Source of the DNA: Sepiola atlantica
Taxonomy: Eukaryota; Mollusca; Cephalopoda; Sepiida; Sepiolidae
Assembly (NCBI GenBank): GCA_963556195.1
Contig: CAUVYP010000251.1
Span: 274,001 to 338,000 of the forward strand
DNA length: 64,000 nt
Direction of reading: 5' to 3'
Part shown: positions 13,195 to 24,168 of the stretch, piece by piece
Layout of the letters: each line of letters begins with the position of its first letter
Numbering within the stretch: the first letter of the stretch is position 1
The notes under the pieces: generated by a model
Told to the model about the DNA's origin: nothing
The model's database searches: none
Seen by the model: only the letters and a program-made list of their open reading frames with translations
Translations under genes and position numbers: made by a program

Positions 13195-15104
13195 TTAGCG
13201 CGTTTTAAAGTTGATATCGCTTTTGTTTATAACTTCCACATTTATTCGAATTGTGCTACGAAACTTTGCAGACAGTCGCGGAGACACATTTTCCACTGAA
13301 GTACTAAGTTTCAGAAGTGCAGCTCTTGTACTGCCGGAGATATGTCGATACAAACTGAATACGCAAAACATCAACAAAATTTAGCGCGTTTTAAAGTTGA
13401 TATCGCTTTTGTTTATAACTTCCACATTTATTCGAATTGTGCAACGAAACTTTGAAGACAGTCGCGGAGACACATGTTCTACTGAAGTACCAAGTTTCAG
13501 AAGTTCAGCTCTTGTACTGCCGGGGATATTTCGATACAAACTGAATACGCAAAACATCAACAAAATTTAGCGCGTTTTAAAGTTGATATCGCTTTTGTTT
13601 ATAACTTCCACATTTATTCGTATTGTGCAAGGAAACTTTGCAGACAGTCGCGGAGACACATTTGCTACTGAGGTACCAAGTTTCAGAAGTGCAGCTCTTG
13701 TACTGCCGGAGATATGTCGATACAAACTGAATACGCAAAACATCAACAAAATTTAGCGCGTTTTAAAGTTGATATCGCTTTTGTTTATAACTTCCACATT
13801 TATTCGAATTGTGCAACGAAACTTTGCAGACAGTCGCGGAGACACATTTGCTACTGAAGTACCAAGTTTCAGAAGTGCAGCTCTTGTACTGCCGGAGATA
13901 TGTCGATACAAACTGAATACGCAAAACATCAACAAAATTTAGCGCGTTTTAAAGTTGATATCGCTTTTGTTTATAACTTCCACATTTATTCGAATTGTGC
14001 AACGAAACGTTGCAGACAGTCGCAGAGACACATTTTCTACTGTAGTACCAAGTTTCAGAAGTGCAGCTCTTGTACTGCCGGAGATATGTCGATACAAACT
14101 GAATACGCAAAACATCAACAAAATTTAGCGCGTTTTAAAGTTGATATCGCTTTTGTTTATAACTTCCACATTTATTCGAATTGTGCAACGAAACTTTGCA
14201 GACACCCGCGGAGACACATGTTCTACTGAAGTACCAAGTTTCAGAAGTGCAGCTCTGGTACTGCCGGAGATATGTCGATACAAACTGAATACGCAAAACA
14301 TCAACAAAATTAAGCGCGTTGTAAAGTTGATATCGCTTTTGTTTATAACTTCCACATTTATTCGAATTGTGCAAGGAAACTTTGCAGACAGTCGCGGAGA
14401 CACATGTTCTACTGAAGTAGTAAGTTTCAGAAGTGCAGCTCTTGTACTGCCGGAGATATGTCGATACAAACTGAATACGCAAAACATCAACAAAATTTAG
14501 CGCGTTTTAAAGTTGATATCGGTTTTGTTTATAACTTCCACATTTATTCGAATTGTGCAACGAAACTTTGCAGACAGTCGCGGAGACACATTTTCTACTG
14601 AAGTACCAAGTTTCAGAAGTGCAGCTCTTGTACTGCCGGAGATATGTCGATACAAACTGAATACGCAAAACATCAACAAAATTTAGCGCGTTTTAAAGTT
14701 GATATCGCTTTTGTTTATAACTTCCACATTTATTCGAATTGTGCAACGAAACTTTGCAGACACCCGCGGAGACACATGTTCTACTGAAGTACCAAGTTTC
14801 AGAAGTGCAGCTCTTGTACTGCCGGAGATATGTCGATACAAACTGAATACGCAAAACATCAACAAAATTTAGCGCGTTTTAAAGTTGATATCGCTTTTGT
14901 TTATAACTTCCACATTTATTCGAATTGTGCTACGAAACTTTGCAGACAGTCGCGGAGACACATTTTCCACTGAAGTACTAAGTTTCAGAAGTGCAGCTCT
15001 TGTACTGCCGGAGATATGTCGATACAAACTGAATACGCAAAACATCAACAAAATTTAGCGCGTTTTAAAGTTGATATCGCTTTTGTTTATAACTTCCACA
15101 TTTA

Positions 15105-15122
15105 TTCGAATTGTGCAACGAA
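15105..15122. other. Interrupted dyad with a half CENP-B-box match (type copy)
   Basis: Monomer positions 51-68 read TTCGAATTGTGCAACGAA. TTG and CAA pair around a TG centre, and outer TTCG and CGAA pair after two unpaired A residues on the left. On the minus strand, monomer positions 69 to 53 read TTTCGTTGCACAATTCG. Against the CENP-B box core (NTTCGNNNNANNCGGGN) this matches TTCG and the central A but has ATTC in place of CGGG. The element recurs in nearly every monomer, with scattered variants such as AAGG for AACG, GCTACG for GCAACG, and ATTATGC for ATTGTGC. Protein binding is not shown. A DNA-binding target is a hypothesis. Confidence 0.4.
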
Positions 15123-15159
15123 ACTTTGCAGACAGTCGCGGAGACACATTTTCTACTGA

Positions 15160-15192
15160 AGTACCAAGTTTCAGAAGTGCAGCTCTTGTACT
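15160..15192. other. Imperfect inverted repeat in the monomer (type copy)
   Basis: Monomer positions 106-114 (AGTACCAAG) and 131-138 (CTTGTACT) are complementary apart from one bulged C, leaving a 16-base loop. The structure is present in consensus copies throughout the array. Two frequent variants alter it. AGTACTAAG replaces the left arm, and GTACTTGTACT replaces CTCTTGTACT on the right; when both occur, a second pair of AGTACT palindromes forms. Whether it folds in DNA or in a satellite transcript is unknown. Confidence 0.4.
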
Positions 15193-17100
15193 GCCGGAGA
15201 TATGTCGATACAAACTGAATACGCAAAACATCAACAAAATTTAGCGCGTTATAAAGTTGATATCGCTTTTGTTTATAACTTCCACATTTATTCGAATTGT
15301 GCAACGAAACTTTGCAGACAGTCGCGGAGACACATTTTCTACTGAAGTACTAAGTTTCAGAAGTGCAGCTCTTGTACTGCCGGAGATATGTCCATACAAA
15401 CTGAATACGCAAAACATCAACAAAATGTAGCGCGTTTTAAAGTTGATATCGCTTTTGTTTATAACTTCCACATTTATTCGAATTGTGCAACGAAACTTTG
15501 CAGACAGTCGCGGAGACACATTTTCTACTGAAGTACCAAGTTTCAGAAGTGCAGCTCTTGTACTGCCGGAGATATGTCGATACAAACTGAATACGCAAAA
15601 CATCAACAAAATTTAGCGCGTTTTAAAGTTGATATCGCTTTTGTTTATAACTTCCACATTTATTCGAATTGTGCAACGAAACTTTGCAGACAGTCGCGGA
15701 GACACATTTTCTACTGTAGTACCAAGTTTCAGAAGTGCAGCTCTTGTACTGCCGGAGATATGTCGATACAAACTGAATACGCAAAACATCAACAAAATTT
15801 AGCGCGTTTTAAAGTTGATCTCGCTTTTGTTTATAACTTCCACATTTATTCGAATTGTGCAACGAAACTTTGCAGACACCCGAAGAGACACATGTTCTAC
15901 TGAAGTACCAAGTTTCAGAAGTGCAGCTCTTGTACTGCCGGAGATATGTCGATACAAACTGAATACGCAAAACATCAACAAAATTAAGCGCGTTGTAAAG
16001 TTGATATCGCTTTTGTTTATAACTTCCACATTTATTCGAATTGTGCAACGAAACTTTGCAGACAGTCGCGGAGACACATGTTCTACTGAAGTAGTACGTT
16101 TCAGAAGTGCAGCTCTTGTACTGCCGGAGATATGTCGATACAAACTGAATACGCAAAACATCAACAAAATTTAGCGCGTTTTAAAGTTGATATCGCTTTT
16201 GTTTATAACTTCCACATTTATTCGAATTGTCCAACGAAACTTTGCAGACAGTCGCGGAGACACATGTTCTACTGAAGTACCAAGTTTCAGAAGTGCAGCT
16301 CTTGTACTGCCGGAGATATGTCGATACAAACTGAATACGCAAAACATCAACAAAATGTAGCGCGTTTTAAAGTTGATATCGCTTTTGTTTATAACTTACA
16401 CATGTATTCGAATTGTGCAACGAAACTTTGCAGACAGTCGCGAAGGCACATTTTCTACTGAAGTACCAAGTTTCAGAAGTGCAGCTCTTGTACTGCCGGA
16501 GATGTGTCGATACAAACTGAATACGCAAAACATCAACAAAATTTAGCGCGTTTTAAAGTTGATATCGCTTTTGTTTATAACTTCCACATTTATTCGAATT
16601 GTGCAACGAAACTTTGCAGACAGTCGCGGAGACACATTTTCCACTGAAGTACTAAGTTTCAGAAGTGCAGTACTTGTACTGCCGGAGATATGTCTATACA
16701 AACTGAATACGCAAAACATCAACAAAATTTAGCGCGTTTTAAAGTTGATATCGCTTTTGTTTATAACTTCCACATTTATTCGAATTGTGCAACGAAACTT
16801 TGCAGACACTCGCGGAGACACATGTTCTACTGAAGTACCAAGTTTCAGAAGTGCAGCTCTTGTACTGCCGGAGATATGTCGATACAAACTGAATACGCAA
16901 AACATCAACAAAATTTAGCGCATTTTAAAGTTGATATCGCTTTTGTTTATAACTTCCACATTTATTCGAATTGTGCGACGAAACTTTGCAGACAGTCGCG
17001 GAGACACATGTTCTACTGAAGTACCAAGTTTCAGAAGTGCAGCTCTTGTACTGCCGGAGATATCTCGATACAAACTGAATACGCAAAACATCAACAAAAT

Positions 17101-18030
17101 GTACCGCGTTTTAAAGTTGATATCGCTTTTGTTTATAACTTCCACATTTATTCGAATTGTGCAACGAAACTTTGCAGACAGTCGCGGAGACACATTTTCT
17201 ACTGAAGTACCAAGTTTCAGAAGTGCAGCTCTTGTACTGCCGGAGATATGTCGATACAAACTGAATACGCAAAACATCAACAAAATTTAGCGCGTTTTAA
17301 AGTTGATATCGCTTTTGTTTATAACTTCCACATTTATTCGAATTGTGTTACGAAACTTTGCAGACAGTCGCGAAGACACATTTTCCACTGAAGTACTAAG
17401 TTTCAGAAGTGCAGCTCTTGTACTGCCGGAGATATGTCGATACAAACTGAATACGCAAAACATCAACAAAATTTAGCGCGTTTTAAAGTTGATATCGCTT
17501 TTGTTTATAACTTCCACATTTATTCGAATTGTGCAACGAAACTTTGCAGACAGTCGCGGAGACACATTTTCTACTGAAGTACCAAGTTTCAGAAGTGCAG
17601 CTCTTGTACTGCCGGAGATATGTCGATACAAACTGAATACGCAAAACATCAACAAAATTTAGCGCGTTATAAAGTTGATATCGCTTTTGTTTATAACTTC
17701 CACATTTATTCGAATTGTGCAACGAAACTTTGCAGACAGTCGCGGAGACACATTTTCTACTGAAGTACCAAGTTTCAGAAGTGCAGCTCTTGTACTGCCG
17801 GAGATATGTCGATACAAACTGAATACGCAAAAAATCAACAAAATTTAGCGCGTTTTAAAGTTGATATCGCTTTTGTTTATAACTTCCACATGTATTCGAA
17901 TTGTGCAACGAAACTTAGCAGACAGTCGCGAAGACACATTTTCTACTGAAGTACCAAGTTTCAGAAGTGCAGTACTTGTACTGCCGGAGATGTGTCGATA
18001 CAAACTGAATACGCAAAACATCAACAAAAT
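17101..18030. repeat. Five-monomer duplication, copy 1
   Basis: Monomer order is GTACCGCG start, GTTACG with CCACTG, plain, GCGTTATAAAG, then CTTAGCAG with GCGAAGACAC and GCAGTACTTG. The same order recurs at 18403-19332, 1302 bp (7 monomers) away. Shared rare variants in the same slots support a duplication and not chance order. Confidence 0.75.
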
Positions 18031-18402
18031 GTAGCGCGTTTTAAAGTTGATATCGCTTTTGTTTATAACTTCCACATTTATTCGAATTGTGCAACGAAAC
18101 TTTGCAGACAGTCGCGGAGACACATTTTTCACTGAAGTACCAAGTTTCAGAAGTGCAGTACTTGTACTGCCGGAGATATGTCGATACAAACTGAATACGC
18201 AAAACATCAACAAAATTTAGCGCGTTTTAAAGTTGATATCGCTTTTGTGTATAACTTCAACATTTATTCGAATTGTGCAACGAAACTTTGCAGACAGTCG
18301 CGGAGACACATGTTCTACTGAAGTACTAAGTTTCAGAAGTGCAGCTCTTGTACTGCCGGAGATATGTCGATACAAACTGAATACGCAAAACATCAACAAA
18401 AT

Positions 18403-19332
18403 GTACCGCGTTTTAAAGTTGATATCGCTTTTGTTTATAACTTCCACATTTATTCGAATTGTGCAACGAAACTTTGCAGACAGTCGCGGAGACACATTTT
18501 CTACTGAAGTACTAAGTTTCAGAAGTGCAGCTCTTGTACTGCCGGAGATATGTCGATACAAACTGAATACGCAAAACATCAACAAAATTTAGCGCGTTTT
18601 AAAGTTGATATCGCTTTTGTTTATAACTTCCACATTTATTCGAATTGTGCTACGAAACGTTGCAGACAGTCGCGGAGACACATTTTCCACTGAAGTACTA
18701 AGTTTCAGAAGTGCAGCTCTTGTACTGCCGGAGATATGTCGATACAAACTGAATACGCAAAACATCAACAAAATTTAGCGCGTTTTAAAGTTGATATCGC
18801 TTTTGTTTATAACTTCCACATTTATTCGAATTGTGCAACGAAACTTTGCAGACAGTCGCGGAGACACATGTTCTACTGAAGTACCAAGTTTCAGAAGTGC
18901 AGCTCTTGTACTGCCGGAGATATGTCGATACAAACTGAATACGCAAAACATAAACAAAATTTAGCGCGTTATAAAGTTGATATCGCTTTTGTTTATAACT
19001 TCCACATTTATTCGAATTGTGCAACGAAACTTTGCAGACAGTCGCGGAGACACATTTTCTACTGAAGTACCAAGTTTCAGAAGTGCAGCTCTTGTACTGC
19101 CGGAGATATGTCGATACAAACTGAATACGCAAAAAATCAACAAAATTTAGCGCGTTTTAAAGTTGATATCGCTTTTGTTTATAACTTCCACATGTATTCG
19201 AATTGTGCAACGAAACTTAGCAGACAGTCGCGAAGACACATTTTCTACTGAAGTACCAAGTTTCAGAAGTGCAGTACTTGTACTGCCGGAGATGTGTCGA
19301 TACAAACTGAATACGCAAAACATCAACAAAAT
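18403..19332. repeat. Five-monomer duplication, copy 2
   Basis: Second copy of 17101-18030. The second monomer here has GCTACGAAACG rather than GTTACGAAAC, and the third has CACATGTTC rather than CACATTTTC and ends in AACATAAAC. The next monomers differ (AATTAAGCGCG here, GTAGCGCG after copy 1), so the duplication ends at 19332. Confidence 0.75.
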
Positions 19333-19704
19333 TAAGCGCGTTGTAAAGTTGATATCGCTTTTGTTTATAACTTCCACATTTATTCGAATTGTGCAACGAA
19401 ACTTTGCAGACAGTCGCGGAGACACATGTTCTACTGAAGTAGTAAGTTTCAGAAGTGCAGCTCTTGTACTGCCGGAGATATGTCGATACAAACTGAATAC
19501 GCAAATCATCAACAAAATTTAGCGCGTTTTAAAGTTGATATCGCTTTTGTGTATAACTTCAACATTTATTCGAATTGTGCAACGAAACTTTGCAGACAGT
19601 CGCGGAGACACATTTTCTACTGAAGTACCAAGTTTCAGAAGTGCAGCTCTTGTACTGCCGGGGATATGTCGATACAAACTGAATACGCAAAACATCAACA
19701 AAAT

Positions 19705-21378
19705 TTAGCGCGTTTTAAAGTTGATATCGCTTTTGTTTATAACTTCCACATTTATTCGAATTGTGCAAGGAAACTTTGCAGACAGTCGCGGAGACACATT
19801 TGCTACTTAAGTACCAAGTTTCAGAAGTGCAGCTCTTGTACTGCCGGAGATATGTCGATACAAACTGAATACGCAAAACATCAACAAAATGTAGCGCGTT
19901 TTAAAGTTGATATCGCTTTTGTTTATAACTTCCACATTTATTCGAATTGTGCAACGAAACTTTGCAGACAGTCGCGGAGACACATTTTCTACTGAAGTAC
20001 CAAGGTTCAGAAGTGCAGCTCTTGTACTGCCGGGGATATGTCGATACAAACTGAATACGCAAAACATCAACAAAATTTAGCGCGTTTTAAAGTTGATATC
20101 GCTTTTGTTTATAACTTCCACATTTATTCGAATTGTGCAACGAAACTTTGCAGACAGTCGCGGAGACACATTTTGTACTGAAGTACCAAGTTTCAGAAGT
20201 GCAGCTCTTGTACTGCCGGAGATATGTCGATACAAACTGAATACGCAAAAAATCAACAAAATTTAGCGCGTTTTAAAGTTGATATCGCTTTTGTTTATAA
20301 CTTCCACATTTATTCGAATTGTGCAACGAAACTTTGCAGACAGTCGCGGAGACACATATTCCACTGAAGTACTAAGTTTCAGAAGTGCAGTACTTGTACT
20401 GCCGGAGATATGTCGATACAAACTGAATACGCAAAACATCAACAAAATTTAGCGCGTTTTAAAGTTGATATCGCTTTTGTTTATAACTTCCACATATATT
20501 CGAATTATGCAACGAAACTTTGCAGACAGTCGCGAAGACACATTTTCTACTGAAGTACCAAGTTTCAGAAGTGCAGCTTTTGTACTGCTGGAGATGTGTC
20601 GATACAAACTGAATACGCAAAACATCAACAAAATTTAGCGCGTTTTAAAGTTGATATCGCTTTTGTTTATAACTTCCACATTTATTCGAATTGTGCAACG
20701 AAACTTTGCAGACAGTCGCGGAGACACATTGTCCACTGAAGTACTAAGTTTCAGAAGTGCAGTACTTGTACTGCCGGAGATATGTCGATACAAACTGAAT
20801 ACGCAAAACATCAACAAAATTTAGCGCGTTTTAAAGTTGATATCGCTTTTGTTTATAACTTCCACATTTATTCGAATTGTGCAACGAAACTTTGCAGACA
20901 GTCGCGGAGACACATTTTCTACTGAAGTACCAAGTTTCAGAAGTGCAGCTCTTGTACTGCCGGGGATATGTCGATACAAACTGAATACGCAAAACATCAA
21001 CAAAATTTAGCGCATTTTAAAGTTGATATCGCTTTTGTTTATAACTTCCACATTTATTCGAATTGTGCAACGAAACTTTGCAGACAGTCGCGGAGACACA
21101 TGTTCTACTGAAGTACCAAGTTTCAGAAGTGCAGCTCTTGTACTGTTGGAGATATGTCGATACAAACTGAATACGCAAAACATCAACAAAATGTACCGCG
21201 TTTTAAAGTTGATATCGCTTTTGTTTATAACTTCCACATTTATTCGAATTGTGCAACGAAACTTTGCAGACAGTCGCGGAGACACATTTTCTACTGAAGT
21301 ACCAAGTTTCAGAAGTGCAGCTCTTGTACTGCCGGAGATATGTCGATACAAACTGAATACGCAAAACATCAACAAAAT
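19705..21378. repeat. 9-mer HOR (1674 bp), copy 1
   Basis: First of three near-identical 9-mers. Private changes are TTGCTACTTAAG in the first monomer and CACATATATTCG in the fifth. It passes straight into copy 2 at 21379, so the GTACCGCG monomer at its end is followed by the AAGG monomer and not by the GCTACG monomer that follows copies 2 and 3. Confidence 0.88.
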
Positions 21379-24168
21379 TTAGCGCGTTTTAAAGTTGATA
21401 TCGCTTTTGTTTATAACTTCCACATTTATTCGAATTGTGCAAGGAAACTTTGCAGACAGTCGCGGAGACACATTTGCTACTGAAGTACCAAGTTTCAGAA
21501 GTGCAGCTCTTGTACTGCCGGAGATATGTCGATACAAACTGAATACGCAAAACATCAACAAAATGTAGCGCGTTTTAAAGTTGATATCGCTTTTGTTTAT
21601 AACTTCCACATTTATTCGAATTGTGCAACGAAACTTTGCAGACAGTCGCGGAGACACATTTTCTACTGAAGTACCAAGGTTCAGAAGTGCAGCTCTTGTA
21701 CTGCCGGGGATATGTCGATACAAACTGAATACGCAAAACATCAACAAAATTTAGCGCGTTTTAAAGTTGATATCGCTTTTGTTTATAACTTCCACATTTA
21801 TTCGAATTGTGCAACGAAACTTTGCAGACAGTCGCGGAGACACATTTTGTACTGAAGTACCAAGTTTCAGAAGTGCAGCTCTTGTACTGCCGGAGATATG
21901 TCGATACAAACTGAATACGCAAAAAATCAACAAAATTTAGCGCGTTTTAAAGTTGATATCGCTTTTGTTTATAACTTCCACATTTATTCGAATTGTGCAA
22001 CGAAACTTTGCAGACAGTCGCGGAGACACATATTCCACTGAAGTACTAAGTTTCAGAAGTGCAGTACTTGTACTGCCGGAGATATGTCGATACCAACTGA
22101 ATACGCAAAACATCAACAAAATTTAGCGCGTTTTAAAGTTGATATCGCTTTTGTTTATAACTTCCACATTTATTCGAATTATGCAACGAAACTTTGCAGA
22201 CAGTCGCGAAGACACATTTTCTACTGAAGTACCAAGTTTCAGAAGTGCAGCTTTTGTACTGCTGGAGATGTGTCGATACAAACTGAATACGCAAAACATC
22301 AACAAAATTTAGCGCGTTTTAAAGTTGATATCGCTTTTGTTTATAACTTCCACATTTATTCGAATTGTGCAACGAAACTTTGCAGACAGTCGCGGAGACA
22401 CATTGTCCACTGAAGTACTAAGTTTCAGAAGTGCAGTACTTGTACTGCCGGAGATATGTCGATACAAACTGAATACGCAAAACATCAACAAAATTTAGCG
22501 CGTTTTAAAGTTGATATCGCTTTTGTTTATAACTTCCACATTTATTCGAATTGTGCAACGAAACTTTGCAGACAGTCGCGGAGACACATTTTCTACTGAA
22601 GTACCAAGTTTCAGAAGTGCAGCTCTTGTACTGCCGGGGATATGTCGATACAAACTGAATACGCAAAACATCAACAAAATTTAGCGCATTTTAAAGTTGA
22701 TATCGCTTTTGTTTATAACTTCCACATTTATTCGAATTGTGCAACGAAACTTTGCAGACAGTCGCGGAGACACATGTTCTACTGAAGTACCAAGTTTCAG
22801 AAGTGCAGCTCTTGTACTGTTGGAGATATGTCGATACAAACTGAATACGCAAAACATCAACAAAATGTACCGCGTTTTAAAGTTGATATCGCTTTTGTTT
22901 ATAACTTCCACATTTATTCGAATTGTGCAACGAAACTTTGCAGACAGTCGCGGAGACACATTTTCTACTGAAGTACCAAGTTTCAGAAGTGCAGCTCTTG
23001 TACTGCCGGAGATATGTCGATACAAACTGAATACGCAAAACATCAACAAAATTTAGCGCGTTTTAAAGTTGATATCGCTTTTGTTTATAACTTCCACATT
23101 TATTCGAATTGTGCTACGAAACTTTGCAGACAGTCGGGGAGACACATTTTCCACTGACGTACTAAGTTTCAGAAGTGCAGCTCTTGTACTGCCGGAGATA
23201 TGTCGATACAAACTGAATACGCAAAACATCAACAAAATCTAGCGCGTTTTAAAGTTGATATCGCTTTTGTTTATAACTTCCACATTTATTCGAATTGTGC
23301 AACGAAACTTTGCAGACAGTCGCGGAGACACATGTTCTACTGAAGTACCAAGTTTCAGAAGTGCAGCTCTTGTACTGCCGGAGATATGTCGATACAAACT
23401 GAATACGCAAAACATCAACAAAATTTAGCGCGTTTTAAAGTTGATATCGCTTTTGTTTATAACTTCCACATTTATTCGAATTGTGCAACGAAACTTTGCA
23501 GACAGTCGCGGAGACACATTTTGTACTGAAGTACCAAGTTTCAGAAGTGCAGCTCTTGTACTGCCGGAGATATGTCGATACAAACTGAATACGCAAAAAA
23601 TCAACAAAATTTAGCGCGTTTTAAAGTTGATATCGCTTTTGTTTATAACTTCCACATGTATTCGAATTGTGCAACGAAACTTTGCAGACAGTCGCGAAGA
23701 CACATTTTCTACTGAAGTACCAAGTTTCAGAAGTGCAGCTCTTGTACTGCCGGAGATGTGTCGATACAAACTGAATACGCAAAACATCAACAAAATTTAG
23801 CGCGTTTTAAAGTTGATATCGCTTTTGTTTATAACTTCCACATTTATTCGAATTGTGCAAGGAAACTTTGCAGACAGTCGCGGAGACACATTAGCTACTG
23901 AAGTACCAAGTTTCAGAAGTGCAGCTCTTGTACTGCCGGGGATATGTCGATACAAACTGAATACGCAAAACATCAACAAAATTTAGCGCGTTTTAAAGTT
24001 GATATCGCTTTTGTGTATAACTTCCACATTTATTCGAATTGTGCAACGAAACTTTGCAGACAGTCGCGGAGACACATTTTCTACTGAAGTACCAAGTTTC
24101 AGAAGTGCAGCTCTTGTACTGCCGGGGATATGTCGATACAAACTGAATACGCAAAACATCAACAAAAT
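21379..24168. repeat. 15-mer HOR unit (2790 bp) containing 9-mer copy 2
   Basis: The 9-mer occupies 21379-23052. Six further monomers follow: GCTACG with CCACTGACG, GTTC, TTGTACTG, ATGTATTCG with GCGAAGACAC, AAGG with TTAGCTACT, and one with GTGTATAAC. Marks private to this copy include CGATACCAACTG near 22090 and GTCGGGGAG in the monomer at 23053. The next unit begins at 24169 with the same nine monomers. Confidence 0.87.

Larger units (their letters stand above)
15055..15240 (+). repeat. Representative consensus monomer (186 bp)
   Basis: This copy matches the majority base at every position by my reading, so it can serve as the type monomer. It is 38% G+C (37 C and 34 G in 186) with 10 CpG sites. 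Landmarks by monomer position: TTTAAA palindrome 10-15, GATATC palindrome (EcoRV site) 19-24, TTCGAA palindrome 51-56, interrupted dyad 51-68, G+C-rich GTCGCGG 81-87, two-state variable block 84-94, imperfect inverted repeat 106-138, A-rich end 171-185. Choosing TTA as position 1 is a convention. It puts the recurrent minus-strand stop at the boundary and does not imply a biological start. Confidence 0.9.
13195..19704. repeat. Array domain B: mixed variants, short duplications
   Basis: All 35 monomers here are 186 bp. Marker variants are ACACCCGCGG or ACACCCGAAG (monomers 14125, 14683, 15799), AATTAAGCGCGTTGTAAAG (14311, 15985, 19333), GCGTTATAAAG (15241, 17659, 18961), and CTTAGCAG (17845, 19147). 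Two short duplications are visible: three monomers at 13939-14496 matching 15613-16170 (offset 1674), and five at 17101-18030 matching 18403-19332 (offset 1302). The monomers at 14311, 15985 and 19333 carry AGTAGTA without the 2-bp loss seen in the 184-bp type. Confidence 0.75.

Noticed and set aside
15104..15116. RNA polymerase III B box (GGTTCGANTCC) suggesting a tRNA-derived SINE origin
   Set aside because: ATTCGAATTG matches only the TTCGA core and the following T, not the flanking G or C residues. No plausible A box lies upstream at the right distance, and there is no poly-A tail or target-site duplication.
15107..15123. A complete CENP-B box
   Set aside because: Only the TTCG half and the central A match. 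The required CGGG is ATTC here, and I saw no monomer variant that restores it.
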